The position numbers and the translations under genes are program-made. The notes under the pieces were generated by a model. That model was not told the origin of the DNA. It did no database searches and was given only the letters and a program-made list of their open reading frames with translations. DNA of 64,000 nucleotides from Pigmentiphaga litoralis (GTDB lineage Bacteria > Pseudomonadota > Gammaproteobacteria > Burkholderiales > Burkholderiaceae_B): the NCBI RefSeq assembly GCF_013408655.1, contig NZ_JACCBP010000001.1, positions 4,278,001-4,342,000 on the forward strand, read 5' to 3'. Shown here piece by piece: positions 44,104-52,954 of this stretch (positions are counted from its first letter, which is position 1; every line of letters begins with the position of its first letter).

Positions 44104-44654
44104 GATGCGGCCTCCGGCACCGGCGCGGCCGCTTCGACCGCAGGCGGGCGGGTCACCAGGCGTGACCCCATCAGCCGCAGCACCAGGTCCGCCAGGCCCA
44201 CCAGCGTCATGGCTGCAAAAGCCAGCGCCACGATCGAATGCGGCAGCCACATCGGAATGTACCCGTTTTCACTCACACTGCCGATGGCGTGCATGCGGGT
44301 CGCGTAATGCGTGGAAACGGCGCACACAAAGCCGCACAGCAGCACCGCGCCAACCGCTTCGACCGCGCCCACGATGCGTTGCGCCGTGCGGGGAAAATAG
44401 CGCGTCAGCACGTCCATGCGCAGATGCTGTCCCCGTACCGCCGCCACCACCGAGCCGGCAAAGGCCATGGCGACCAGCAGATAGATCTGCCATTCATCAA
44501 CGCCGGTCAGCGACTGACCGAACACATACCGCGCGACGATATTGATCACGTTCATGATCACTGCCGCGATCAGCGCGGCGGCCAGCGTGACCTCGAGTAC
44601 GGTCGCCGCCCGGTGGATGCCCTCTACCCATTTGCTGGTGTTATCGAGTGCCAT
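44100..44654 (-). CDS. dctQ: TRAP transporter small permease DctQ
   Basis: About 184 residues with four membrane segments. DctQ features are INIVARYVFGQSLTGVDEWQ and VAAVRGQHLRMDVLTRYFPR. The start giving MALDNTSKW is chosen because the upstream open frame is polar. It is first in the operon dctQ-dctM-dctP-GMC oxidase. An 87-bp gap separates it from the divergent LysR gene, with CATAG-N8-CTATG at 44727-44744 as a possible operator. Confidence 0.9.
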   Translation of the reverse strand: MALDNTSKWVEGIHRAATVLEVTLAAALIAAVIMNVINIVARYVFGQSLTGVDEWQIYLLVAMAFAGSVVAAVRGQHLRMDVLTRYFPRTAQRIVGAVEAVGAVLLCGFVCAVSTHYATRMHAIGSVSENGYIPMWLPHSIVALAFAAMTLVGLADLVLRLMGSRLVTRPPAVEAAAPVPEAAS

Positions 44655-44741
44655 GGTGTCTCCATAGATGGGGCCGATCCTAGGTAGGCGCGATGCATAC
44701 GTCCAATTCAAAATGGGGGCACCAACCATAGGCGCGCGGCT

Positions 44742-45779
44742 ATGAGACCGCGCACCGCCCAGGAGACGTCCGTGCGTGGCTTCGATTCCCATCTCACCCT
44801 GCAGAAGATGGAAGTGTTCTGCGTCGTGGCCGAACTTCAGAGCGTGACGCGCGCCGCCGACTTTCTGTGCGTGTCGCAGCCGGTCGTGACCGCGCATATC
44901 CGCAGCCTGGAAACCACGCTGGGCGCGCGGTTGATCCGCCGCGAAGGGCGGGGCATTGCGCTCACGCCCACCGGGCAACGCGTGCTGAAGTGGGCGCGCG
45001 AAACCGTCACGCGCACGCGCGAGCTGGAACGCGAACTGGGCGGCGCGACCGACATCGGGCCCGGCAAGGCGGTGGTGGCTGCGTCCATGAGCGCCGGGTC
45101 CTACCAGGTGCCGGGCATCGTCTGCGACTTTCATGCAGCGCATCCGGACGGCCTGGTGCAGCTGGCGATCTCCAACCCACAGGTGGCGCTGGAAGCCACG
45201 CGCACGGGCGCCTGCGACTTTGCCGTCACCCTCATTGCGCCCACGCAGAACCTGGACGGGTTGACCGCCCAGCCCCTGTGGATCGAGCCCCTGTGGCTGG
45301 TCAGCGCGCCCACCAGCCGCTGGGTGGGCGACAGCGTGGAACGTGAAGCGGTGGCCGATCTGCCGTTCGTCAGCACGTCCAACAGCACGGTCATGCAGCA
45401 ACTGGAAGAAGGCCAGTTGCGGGCCAACGGCGTGCCGTCGCGCCGCATCGTGCTGGAACTGGGCCACCCCGAAGCGCAGAAGGAAGCCGTGCGCCGCGAC
45501 GTGGGCGTGTGCTTCTTTTTAAGGTCGTCGGTGGAACAGGACCTGCGGCATGGCGAGCTGCGCGCGGTGCGCACGCCGGGCCTGGAGATGACGATTCCGC
45601 TCTACCTGGTCTACCGCAAAGACAAGGCGTTCTCGCCCTTCCAGCTGGCGCTGCGCCAGCATGTGGAGGCCGCCCGCCCGGCCGGGGTCACCCCGTTCGA
45701 CAAGGCCCTGCACCCCCCGATGCTACAATTCCAGGGTTCCGGCGCCGATTTGCCTGACCCGCTTGCGGGCGCCTCATAA
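44742..45779 (+). CDS. LysR family transcriptional regulator
   Basis: 345 residues, somewhat long. The HTH is at about 15-75, with [20 protein letters not shown] and [16 protein letters not shown]. The effector domain follows. It is divergent from the TRAP/GMC operon, its likely target. The last ~25 codons form a Pro/Gly/Asp tail unlike the family. They coincide with the -10 box and aptamer of the metX riboswitch, so this tail is probably coding sequence constrained by RNA structure. A start 12 codons later, after [11 protein letters not shown], is possible. Confidence 0.88.
   Translation: MRPRTAQETSVRGFDSHLTLQKMEVFCVVAELQSVTRAADFLCVSQPVVTAHIRSLETTLGARLIRREGRGIALTPTGQRVLKWARETVTRTRELERELGGATDIGPGKAVVAASMSAGSYQVPGIVCDFHAAHPDGLVQLAISNPQVALEATRTGACDFAVTLIAPTQNLDGLTAQPLWIEPLWLVSAPTSRWVGDSVEREAVADLPFVSTSNSTVMQQLEEGQLRANGVPSRRIVLELGHPEAQKEAVRRDVGVCFFLRSSVEQDLRHGELRAVRTPGLEMTIPLYLVYRKDKAFSPFQLALRQHVEAARPAGVTPFDKALHPPMLQFQGSGADLPDPLAGAS
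45724..45729 (+). promoter_or_regulatory. -10 element of the metX promoter
   Basis: TACAAT differs from TATAAT by one base. It lies inside the 3' end of the LysR gene, and transcription would begin near 45736, a few bases before the riboswitch. I see no good -35 box at the right distance. Confidence 0.5.
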
Positions 45780-45797
45780 AAATCCTGCTAAAGAGCT
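45740..45797 (+). promoter_or_regulatory. SAM-II (SAM-alpha) riboswitch upstream of metX
   Basis: P1 is formed by GGCGCC at 45741-45746 and GGCGCC at 45768-45773. The conserved GATTT follows the 5' strand and GCTTGC precedes the 3' strand. After P1 come CATAAAA and the conserved GCTAAAGAG (45787-45795). These elements, order and spacing match the SAM-II class, which I know from alpha-proteobacterial metX leaders. AAAGAG is also the Shine-Dalgarno, 6 bp before the GTG start, so S-adenosylmethionine binding should hide it. The LysR stop codon (45777-45779) lies inside the aptamer. Confidence 0.87.
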
Positions 45798-45801
45798 CTT
45801 C

Positions 45802-47094
45802 GTGTCTTCGTCTTCACCCGATGTGCGCCCGTCCGCGGCGCTTGCCCCGCACCCGGCTGCGCCAGCTCCAGGCGCCCCAGTCCCTACCGCTCCCCCCCAG
45901 CCTCACGTTCCTGCTGCCTCGCCATCGCCTGCGCGCGACCCGGGCTCTGTGGGGGTGGTCGAAGCCCGCCTGATCGAATTTACCGAGCCGCTGGCGCTGT
46001 CCAGCGGGTCGTCGTTCGGCCCGTATTCGCTCATGGTCGAAACCTACGGCACCCTGAACGCCGACCGCAGCAATGCGGTGCTGGTGTGCCATGCGCTGAA
46101 TGCCTCGCACCACGTGGCGGGCATCGCCGCCAATGACCCGTCGGACGTGGGCTGGTGGGACAACATGGTCGGGCCGGGCAAGCCGCTGGATACGCGCCGC
46201 TTCTTTGTGATCGGGATCAACAACCTGGGATCGTGTTTCGGTTCGACCGGCCCGGGCAGCATCGACCCGGCCACGGGCAAGCCTTACGGCGCGGCCTTCC
46301 CGGTCGTGACGGTAGAAGACTGGGTGCATGCCCAGGCGCGTGTGGCCGACCTGTATGGCATCGAACGGTTTGCCGCGGTCATGGGCGGATCGCTGGGCGG
46401 CATGCAGGCGCTGGGCTGGGCGGTGACCTATCCGGACCGTCTGGCGCACTGCGTGGTGGTGGCCAGCACGCCGCGGCTGTCGGCGCAGAACATTGCGTTC
46501 AACGAAGTGGCGCGCCGCGCGATCATTACCGACCCCGACTTTCATGGCGGCGACTTTTACGCGCACCACACGGTGCCGCGCCATGGCCTGTCGGTGGCGC
46601 GCATGATCGGCCACATCACCTACCTGTCGGGCGACGACATGGCCGAAAAATTCGGCCGCGCGCAGCGTGCGCCGGCAGCCGATGGCGCCTTCCATTACGG
46701 CTACGACGTCGAATTCGAAGTCGAGTCCTACCTGCGCTACCAGGGCGAAAAATTCTCGAAGTATTTCGACGCCAATACCTATCTGCTGATCACGCGAGCC
46801 CTGGACTATTTCGACCCGGCCAAGAATGCCGGGGGCGACCTGGCCAAGGCGCTGGCGCCGGTCAAGGCGGAATTCCTGCTGACGTCGTTCGCGACCGACT
46901 GGCGCTTTCCGCCGTCGTGCTCGCGCGAGATCGTGCAGGCGCTGCTCAGCAACGGCCTGCCGGTCACGTATGCCGAGATCGACGCGCCGCACGGGCACGA
47001 TGCCTTCCTGCTGGACGACAGCCGCTATCACGCGGTGGTCAGCGGCTATTACGACAAGATTGCGATGCAACTCGGATTGGGGGATCGCGCATGA
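45802..47094 (+). CDS. metX: homoserine O-acyltransferase MetX
   Basis: Transfers an acetyl (or succinyl) group to homoserine, the first committed step of methionine synthesis. About 430 residues. The nucleophile Ser is in [18 protein letters not shown], the catalytic Asp is near [14 protein letters not shown] and the His in [28 protein letters not shown] is a family motif. The GTG start is set by the AAAGAG inside the riboswitch. This gives an unusual ~50-residue Ala/Pro/Ser-rich N-terminus before [14 protein letters not shown]. The stop overlaps metW by 4 bp. Confidence 0.95.
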   Translation: MSSSSPDVRPSAALAPHPAAPAPGAPVPTAPPQPHVPAASPSPARDPGSVGVVEARLIEFTEPLALSSGSSFGPYSLMVETYGTLNADRSNAVLVCHALNASHHVAGIAANDPSDVGWWDNMVGPGKPLDTRRFFVIGINNLGSCFGSTGPGSIDPATGKPYGAAFPVVTVEDWVHAQARVADLYGIERFAAVMGGSLGGMQALGWAVTYPDRLAHCVVVASTPRLSAQNIAFNEVARRAIITDPDFHGGDFYAHHTVPRHGLSVARMIGHITYLSGDDMAEKFGRAQRAPAADGAFHYGYDVEFEVESYLRYQGEKFSKYFDANTYLLITRALDYFDPAKNAGGDLAKALAPVKAEFLLTSFATDWRFPPSCSREIVQALLSNGLPVTYAEIDAPHGHDAFLLDDSRYHAVVSGYYDKIAMQLGLGDRA

Positions 47095-47693
47095 GCAGCG
47101 GCCACCGCAATGGCATCCGCCCCGATCTGGCCCGCATTGCGAGCTGGATCGCCGACGGATCGCGTGTGCTTGACCTGGGTTGCGGCGATGGCACCTTGCT
47201 CGCCCATTTGCGCGACAAGCAGCATGCCCGCACGGTCGGTGTCGAAATCAACGATGCCAGTGTGATCGCCTGCGTGCGTCGCGGCGTGAACGTGATCCAG
47301 CAGAACCTGGAAGACGGGCTGGCCCTGTTCCAGGACGGCCACTTCGATACGGTGGTGCTGTCGCAGACCCTGCAGGCCGTGCACAACACCGAACGCATTT
47401 TGCAAGAGATGATGCGGGTGGGCCGGGAAGGCATCGTGTCCTTCCCCAACTTTGGCCACTGGACGCATGGCTGGTCGATCCTGCGGGGCCGCATGCCGGT
47501 CAGCAAGCAGATGCCCTACGAGTGGTACAACACGCCGAACATCCACCTGTGCACGCTGGCCGACTTTGAAGACCTGGCCCGCAAGCTGGGGCTGCGCATC
47601 CTGGAACGCGCCACGTTCGCGAATGATCGCGAAGTGACGGTCGCGCCCGGACTGCGCAGCACCCTGGCCGTGTACCGGTTTGCGGCGGGATAG
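47091..47693 (+). CDS. metW: methionine biosynthesis protein MetW
   Basis: 200 residues. A SAM-dependent methyltransferase-like fold with motif [16 protein letters not shown] and [17 protein letters not shown]. The conserved MetW block [20 protein letters not shown] is present. MetW is always paired with MetX and is thought to assist its activity. The ATG overlaps the metX stop (ATGA), so both are under the SAM-II riboswitch. Confidence 0.95.
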   Translation: MSSGHRNGIRPDLARIASWIADGSRVLDLGCGDGTLLAHLRDKQHARTVGVEINDASVIACVRRGVNVIQQNLEDGLALFQDGHFDTVVLSQTLQAVHNTERILQEMMRVGREGIVSFPNFGHWTHGWSILRGRMPVSKQMPYEWYNTPNIHLCTLADFEDLARKLGLRILERATFANDREVTVAPGLRSTLAVYRFAAG

Positions 47694-47702
47694 GATCCCG
47701 CC
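47684..47702. terminator. stem-loop at the metW 3' end
   Basis: GGCGGGAT-AGG-ATCCCGCC is a perfect 8-bp stem with a 3-nt loop that includes the metW stop codon. There is no T run on either side, so it may be a weak or rho-assisted terminator between convergent genes. Confidence 0.4.
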
Positions 47703-47707
47703 CCGCC

Positions 47708-48694
47708 TTATTCCGGCTTGATCCCCAGCCGGTCCATCACCACCCCCCACTTGGCGTTTTCGTCGTCGATCCACTTCTTCAGGTCCGACGGCGGGCCCTT
47801 GTGCGCGAACAGCACCTGTTCCTTGAGCGCGCGCTGCACTTCGGGCGCGTCCATGGCCAGGTTGATGTCGGCGTTCAAACGTTCGATCACCGATGCCGAC
47901 GTTCCCTTGCGGGCGATGGTGGCGAACCACCCGTCGATCACCGTCTTGGGTGCGCTCTTGCTGATCAGCTCGACCTTTTCCAGACCGGGATAGGCTTCGC
48001 TGCCGAACGATCCCAAGACCCGCAGCCGGCCGCTTTGCACGAAGGGCAGGATCGGCCCCATGCCTTCGATCACCGCTTCGGTGTGACCACCGATGGTGGC
48101 CTGGATGGCCGGCGGGCCCCCCGTGAAGTGGATGTGCAGGAACTTGACGTTGGCGTTCAGGCCGAAGAATTCACCGGCCAGATGTGGATACGAATACACG
48201 CCCACGTCGGCCACCGGCAGGGCGCCCGGACGGGCCTTGGCGGCGTCGATGAACTGCTGCACCGACTTGTATGGCGAGTCCACCGGCACGGCCAGCACCA
48301 GCGGCGCCAGCATGCTGAACGACACCGGCACGAAGTCGCGTTCGATGTTGAACGGAATGTTCTTGATCGTGCGCGGCACGATGGAAATGGCCGACCCTTG
48401 CGTGAACGCAAAGGTGTGGTCATCGACCGGCGACGTGAGCAGGTTGTTGAGCCCGATCACGCCGCTGCCGCCGGGGCGGTTGTCGACAATGACCGTCTGC
48501 TGCCATTTGTTGCCCAATACCTGGGCGACGTGCCGCACGATCACGTCGGGCGCCGACCCGCCGGGAAACGGCACGATCAGGCGCACGGCCTTGGTGGGCC
48601 ACTTCGCGCCGCTGGTGGCCTGCGCAAAGGCAGGCCCCATCGTGGAAGCCAAGGCAAGGCCAAGGCCGCTCTGTACAAACTGTCTCCGATCCAT
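47708..48694 (-). CDS. Bug family (TctC-like) periplasmic substrate-binding protein
   Basis: 328 residues. The signal peptide MDRRQFVQSGLGLALASTMG carries a twin-Arg, suggesting Tat export, and ends near PAFAQA. Bug blocks include VRLIVPFPGGSAPDVIVRHV and VDNRPGGSGVIG. Last gene of the gentisate operon. It probably binds an aromatic acid or a degradation intermediate in the periplasm. Confidence 0.92.
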   Translation of the reverse strand: MDRRQFVQSGLGLALASTMGPAFAQATSGAKWPTKAVRLIVPFPGGSAPDVIVRHVAQVLGNKWQQTVIVDNRPGGSGVIGLNNLLTSPVDDHTFAFTQGSAISIVPRTIKNIPFNIERDFVPVSFSMLAPLVLAVPVDSPYKSVQQFIDAAKARPGALPVADVGVYSYPHLAGEFFGLNANVKFLHIHFTGGPPAIQATIGGHTEAVIEGMGPILPFVQSGRLRVLGSFGSEAYPGLEKVELISKSAPKTVIDGWFATIARKGTSASVIERLNADINLAMDAPEVQRALKEQVLFAHKGPPSDLKKWIDDENAKWGVVMDRLGIKPE

Positions 48695-48733
48695 GTCATC
48701 CCTTTCTATTTTGGTTGTAGGGGTGGGTGTCGA

Positions 48734-49594
48734 TCAGGCGGCACGCACCTCGACCGTAAATTCACCTACTTTTTCGATACTGGCGTGGAGTGTGTCGCCC
48801 GGCAAGATAGGGGCAACCCCTTCCGGCGTACCGGTGTAGATGATGTCGCCCGGCTCCAGCGTGTAGAAGCGGGAGGCCAGCTCGATCAGTTCGGCCACGC
48901 CCAGGATCAGATCGCGCGTATTGGCGCGCTGGCGCACCTCGCCATTGATCTCGAGCGAGAAGTCCAGGTTGTCCGGATCGGGCACTTCGTCGGCCGTGAC
49001 CATCCAGGGCCCCAGCACCGAATAGGTGTCCAGCGACTTGCGCAGGCTGCGTTCTTCCGGACCGCGAATGGTGATGTCCAGGCCCAGGCTGTAGGCGGCC
49101 ACGTATTCCAGCGCCTCTTCCTTGCTGACGTTCTTGGCGCGCTTGCCGATGATGGCGCACAGTTCGATCTCGTGGTCGGTGCGGCGATCGGGCAGGGCCA
49201 CTTCAATGCCGTGCGACGAGCCCACCAGCGAACTGGTGGCCTTCAGGAACAGACCCGCGCGGTGGATGGTGGCGATCTGGTTCTGGTGATGCAGCGCCGG
49301 ATCGGTCTGCGCTTCTTCCAGGTGCTTCAGGTAGTTGACCGGTGCCGCGACCAGCTTGCCGGGGTTGGCGACCGGGCTCAGGAATGTGACGCTGGACAGC
49401 GGAATGCCTTCGGCCTTGTCGGCTTCGCCTTCGATCGCGCCCAGCAATTCGGGCAGGGCGGCGATGAAGATGTCGTGGGTCGGCAGGGGGTAGTGATGGG
49501 CGGGCAGCCGGTCAAGGACCGATGTCACGTCTTTGATGACGTCACCTTGCACCACGCCAAGGCGGTTGTCGTTGAAGCGGGCGATGATGGTCAA
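48734..49594 (-). CDS. FAH-family hydrolase, probable maleylpyruvate/fumarylpyruvate hydrolase
   Basis: About 286 residues. The FAH fold includes LVAAPVNYLKHLEEAQTDPA, metal-binding TDHEIELCAIIGKRAKNVSK and GDIIYTGTPEGVAPILPGD. Next to gentisate dioxygenase, its substrate is very likely the ring-cleavage product. Because no maleylpyruvate isomerase lies in the operon, it may hydrolyse maleylpyruvate directly. No ATG fits; I chose TTG at 49594, with AGGAGA 5 bp upstream, which places LTIIARFNDNRLG at the N-terminus as in relatives. Confidence 0.82.
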   Translation of the reverse strand: MTIIARFNDNRLGVVQGDVIKDVTSVLDRLPAHHYPLPTHDIFIAALPELLGAIEGEADKAEGIPLSSVTFLSPVANPGKLVAAPVNYLKHLEEAQTDPALHHQNQIATIHRAGLFLKATSSLVGSSHGIEVALPDRRTDHEIELCAIIGKRAKNVSKEEALEYVAAYSLGLDITIRGPEERSLRKSLDTYSVLGPWMVTADEVPDPDNLDFSLEINGEVRQRANTRDLILGVAELIELASRFYTLEPGDIIYTGTPEGVAPILPGDTLHASIEKVGEFTVEVRAA

Positions 49595-49691
49595 GGGATT
49601 CTCCTGGAAAAACGAGGTAAGCCGACCGCACGGTAACGACGCGGCCGGTGAAAGGGATGACGGGTAAAACGAACTGCGTGAAGCGGCGTGC

Positions 49692-50726
49692 CTACAGCTT
49701 TTCGCGCCAGAGGCCAAGTTTTTCCTGCACCGGGCGATCGTTGAAGGCGAACACCACCGAGTCCGACGCGCCGCCCACGATGCGGTGCGACGCCCAGCCC
49801 GGCAGCGCGAACACATCGCGCGGCTTGAGCGTGAAGCGCTCTGCGGCCGTGCCGTCGGCGCCCATCATTTCGATCGTGATTTCGCCTTCGATCACCACCA
49901 GCACGCCGCTGTCGGTGGACTGGTAAGTCTTGCCTTGCCAGTTCGCCGGGATCAGCTGCATGGTGGTGCCCAGCGTCGGGATCGCCCAGTCGCCGCTGGT
50001 CGGGTTCACGTAGCGCAGGCACAGGCCGCGATGCGGGTCGATGTCTTCGAAGCGCACCATCTGGCCGAGCGCTTCGCGCGTGCGGTCGTAGGGGTAGTTG
50101 AAGACCGGCGACGTGTGCGTCTTGCGGCTGTTGCGGATCGGCAAGAGGCCGCTGCCATACCGCGCCAGGGCATCGCCTTCCGGCCGTGCAATGGTCTGCG
50201 ATGCCGACTCGTTTTCTTCACGAAAGCCGGCTTTCAGGAAGGACACCAGCGGCACGTCCAGGCCGTCCATCCAGATGACCGGATCGGTGCCGTCATGGCC
50301 ATGATCGTGGAAGGTCCACGATGGCGTGATGATGAAGTCGCCGGGGTGCATGGTGGTGCGTTCGCCATCCACCGCGGTGTAGCCGCCCGAACCTTCCAGC
50401 ACGAAGCGCAGTGCCGATTGCGTGTGGCGATGGGCCGGGGCCACTTCGCCCGGCAGGATCAGCTGCAGGCCCGCATACAGCGTGTCGGTGATTTGCGACT
50501 TGCCGGCCCAGCCGGGATTTTCCAGCACCAGCACGCGCCGTTCGGCTTCTTCGGCGGTAATGAGTTCACCGGCTTCCAGCAGGGGCCGGCGCACCTCGTC
50601 GAAGTGCCACTGGAAGGGCACGGCTTTCGACTTGGGCTCCGCCGGCACCAGGCCCTTCAGCACCACCCACAAGGGAGCCAGATGCTGCTGGTCCAGTGTC
50701 TTGTAATACACGTTCATGTCATTCAT
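49692..50726 (-). CDS. gentisate 1,2-dioxygenase (bicupin)
   Basis: Ring-cleaving Fe(II) dioxygenase turning gentisate into maleylpyruvate. About 344 residues, typical. The first cupin has the iron ligands in APAHRHTQSALRFVLEG and TPSWTFHDHGHDGTDP. The second cupin is at about 250-335, with LVVIEGEITIEMMGADG and ALPGWASHRIVGG. GGAGAG precedes the ATG. It lies between the FAH hydrolase gene and the decarboxylase-like gene. Confidence 0.92.
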   Translation of the reverse strand: MNDMNVYYKTLDQQHLAPLWVVLKGLVPAEPKSKAVPFQWHFDEVRRPLLEAGELITAEEAERRVLVLENPGWAGKSQITDTLYAGLQLILPGEVAPAHRHTQSALRFVLEGSGGYTAVDGERTTMHPGDFIITPSWTFHDHGHDGTDPVIWMDGLDVPLVSFLKAGFREENESASQTIARPEGDALARYGSGLLPIRNSRKTHTSPVFNYPYDRTREALGQMVRFEDIDPHRGLCLRYVNPTSGDWAIPTLGTTMQLIPANWQGKTYQSTDSGVLVVIEGEITIEMMGADGTAAERFTLKPRDVFALPGWASHRIVGGASDSVVFAFNDRPVQEKLGLWREKL

Positions 50727-50752
50727 GGGATCTCTCCGGTTCGGCTCGCGCG

Positions 50753-51751
50753 CTATACCTTGAACGAGCTGAGCACGTTTTTCGGGAACAATTCCTCGAC
50801 CGACAGCCGGCGCGCGCAGATACCCTGCTCGTGGCCAAACTTGCAAAAGGCGTCGAGGGTAGCGACGTTGATCTGTCCGCCCGCATCCGGCCCGATGCCG
50901 TACGGGAAAAAGTCTTCGCCAAAAATGGACTTCATGCGGTTGGCGTACTCTGCCATCCACGCGAACGGTGCGTGCGACGCGGTCACGTCCGACAGCCGTT
51001 CCATCGACTGGTGCTTGGCCTGCGTAAAGGCCTTGACCAGGTTCATGGCAACCCAGGGGTGTTCCTGCAGCACGGGGCCGCGCACCACCAGGCCATGCAT
51101 GATCGGGAATATTTTCGTGTCGCGGAAATACTGTTCTTCGGCCGCCTGGTAGTCGGGCATCAGGCGCACCACGCCCTTGCCCAGGGCGATGGGCGGGCGG
51201 GCCGACATGATCGCGTCCAGTTCGCCCGACAGCAGCATCTCGTTCAACGATTTGTCTTTGACGGGGTGGTACTGCATGCCGTCGGGCAGATGCAGCTTTA
51301 CCTTTTCGGCGCGGCCGGCCTGGTTCACGCCGGACTGCACCCAGGTGATGCCCTTCAGGTCGATGCCCAGGTAATCGCTCAGGAATCCGCGGCCATACAC
51401 CCCTGCCGTCTGCGCCCATTCGGGCACGCCGATCCGCTTGCCCGCCAGGTCTTCCGGACGCTGGATGGCGCTGCCTTCCTTCACGTAGAACATGGAGTGG
51501 CGAAAGGCGCGCGAAATGAAGATCGGCAGCGCCTGGATGCCCGGGTCGTCCTGCGAGCGCAGCGCGATGTACTTGCCCATCGACATCTCGGAAATGTCCC
51601 ACTCGCGATGCAGCGTGAAGCGGTAGAAGATTTCTTCGATCGGCAGGTTCAGCGTGCGCAGCGCAACGCCTTCGACAGGGATCGACCCGTCGGTCACGTC
51701 GCGGGTATGGTCGTAGGGACCAAGCGCCAGGGTAAGCGGGAGGGGATTCAT
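50753..51751 (-). CDS. 4,5-dihydroxyphthalate decarboxylase-like protein (Pht5 family)
   Basis: About 332 residues with a periplasmic-binding-protein fold but no signal peptide, so probably cytoplasmic. The start LPLTLALGPYDHTRDVTDGS and the block FRFTLHREWDISEMSMGKYI-like region (residues about 40-62) resemble Pht5, which decarboxylates 4,5-dihydroxyphthalate and, as reported biochemically, 4-hydroxyphthalate to 3-hydroxybenzoate. Placed beside a 3-hydroxybenzoate hydroxylase gene, the latter activity would make sense. Its start overlaps the preceding Bug stop by one base (TAATG). An ABC-type binding protein is the alternative. Confidence 0.72.
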   Translation of the reverse strand: MNPLPLTLALGPYDHTRDVTDGSIPVEGVALRTLNLPIEEIFYRFTLHREWDISEMSMGKYIALRSQDDPGIQALPIFISRAFRHSMFYVKEGSAIQRPEDLAGKRIGVPEWAQTAGVYGRGFLSDYLGIDLKGITWVQSGVNQAGRAEKVKLHLPDGMQYHPVKDKSLNEMLLSGELDAIMSARPPIALGKGVVRLMPDYQAAEEQYFRDTKIFPIMHGLVVRGPVLQEHPWVAMNLVKAFTQAKHQSMERLSDVTASHAPFAWMAEYANRMKSIFGEDFFPYGIGPDAGGQINVATLDAFCKFGHEQGICARRLSVEELFPKNVLSSFKV

Positions 51752-52869
51752 TAATCGGCCTTGATGTTTGCGGTCTTGATCACACGGCCCCACTTCTCGG
51801 ATTCGGACCGGACGTAGCGCGCGAGTTCGTCGGGGGTGCTGGACATGGCTTCCTGTCCTTGCTTGTTCAGTTGTTCGCGGTAGTCCGGATCTTTCGCAAG
51901 CTTGACCATTTCCTGGTTGAGTCTTGCAACGATCGCGGGCGGCGTGCCGGCGGGCGCGAACAGGCCATACCAGGAACTGGCTTCGATGCCGGGGTAGCCC
52001 AGTTCGTTCAGGGTCGGTACATCCGGCGCCGCGGCAATGCGGTTCGGTGACGTGACGGCCAGGGCGCGCAGGCGGCCGGTCGGCACGAAGGGCAGGGTAG
52101 AGACCACGCCGCCGAACACCATCTGGGTTTCCCCGCTGATCACCGCGGCCGCGGCCGGCGCGCTGCCCTTGTAGGGCACGTGCTGGATGTCGGTACCCGT
52201 CTGCATCTTGAAGAGCTCGGCCACCAGGTGCAGGGGCGATCCGTTGCCGCCCGACGCATAGTTCAGTTCGCCGGGTTTGGCCTTGGCCAGGGCAATCAGT
52301 TCGGCCACGTTCTTGACCGGCAATTGCGGATTCACGACCAGGATCTGGTAGCCCTGCGCAACCATGCTGATGGGCGCAAAGTCCTTGTTCTGGTCATAGC
52401 CTGCCTTGCTCAGGCTGGGCGTCATCGCAAAGTTGGCCACGAAGCCCAGCGTGAGCGTGTAGCCGTCGGGCTTGGCGCGGGCGACCTGTTCCGTGCCCAG
52501 ATTGCCCAGTGCGCCCGCGCGGTTTTCCACCACCACCGTCTGGCCCAGCGTGGTCGACAAGCGCTGCGCCACCAGGCGGCCCAACGTGTCGTTGCCGCCG
52601 CCGGGCGGGAAGGGCACGACCAGCCGGATCGGATGGTCGGGGTAGGCGTCAGCCTTGCGGTCCGCCGCGCGCGCCGCGGGCGCGTACGTGGCGGCGACCG
52701 CCAGCACGGCCGCCCCGGCCACCGCAGCCGCAACATACAAGGCCAGGCGCACACGCGCCGACGTGTCCGTTTGCGAACGCGCCGAAGTGGCGTGCGTGGG
52801 GGATGATGCGTCGTGCGTCGTCGGGGTTGGATTCATCGTGCGGCCGGCATTCAAACGTCCATCGGTCAT
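51751..52869 (-). CDS. Bug family (TctC-like) periplasmic substrate-binding protein
   Basis: About 372 residues, longer than most because of a ~40-residue polar Thr/Ser/Asp N-terminus before the hydrophobic signal segment (RLALYVAAAVAGAAVLAVAA), cleaved near APAARAAD. Bug motifs IRLVVPFPPGGGNDTLGR and VENRAGALGNLG follow. I start at the ATG preceded by GGAGGAGA 7 bp upstream; one more in-frame Met lies 7 codons earlier. Fourth gene of the gentisate operon. Confidence 0.88.
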   Translation of the reverse strand: MTDGRLNAGRTMNPTPTTHDASSPTHATSARSQTDTSARVRLALYVAAAVAGAAVLAVAATYAPAARAADRKADAYPDHPIRLVVPFPPGGGNDTLGRLVAQRLSTTLGQTVVVENRAGALGNLGTEQVARAKPDGYTLTLGFVANFAMTPSLSKAGYDQNKDFAPISMVAQGYQILVVNPQLPVKNVAELIALAKAKPGELNYASGGNGSPLHLVAELFKMQTGTDIQHVPYKGSAPAAAAVISGETQMVFGGVVSTLPFVPTGRLRALAVTSPNRIAAAPDVPTLNELGYPGIEASSWYGLFAPAGTPPAIVARLNQEMVKLAKDPDYREQLNKQGQEAMSSTPDELARYVRSESEKWGRVIKTANIKAD

Positions 52870-52954
52870 GCTGTCTCCTCCGTCCTTCATTGAAGGGGTG
52901 CGTCGCGCAGGTCTGTTGCCTGCGTCATATCGCGGTGTGTTGCTCAGCCTGCGC

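Noticed and set aside
50753-51751. ABC transporter (NitT/TauT) receptor
   Set aside because: Not excluded, but there is no signal peptide and no ABC genes, and the N-terminal pattern fits Pht5-type decarboxylases better.
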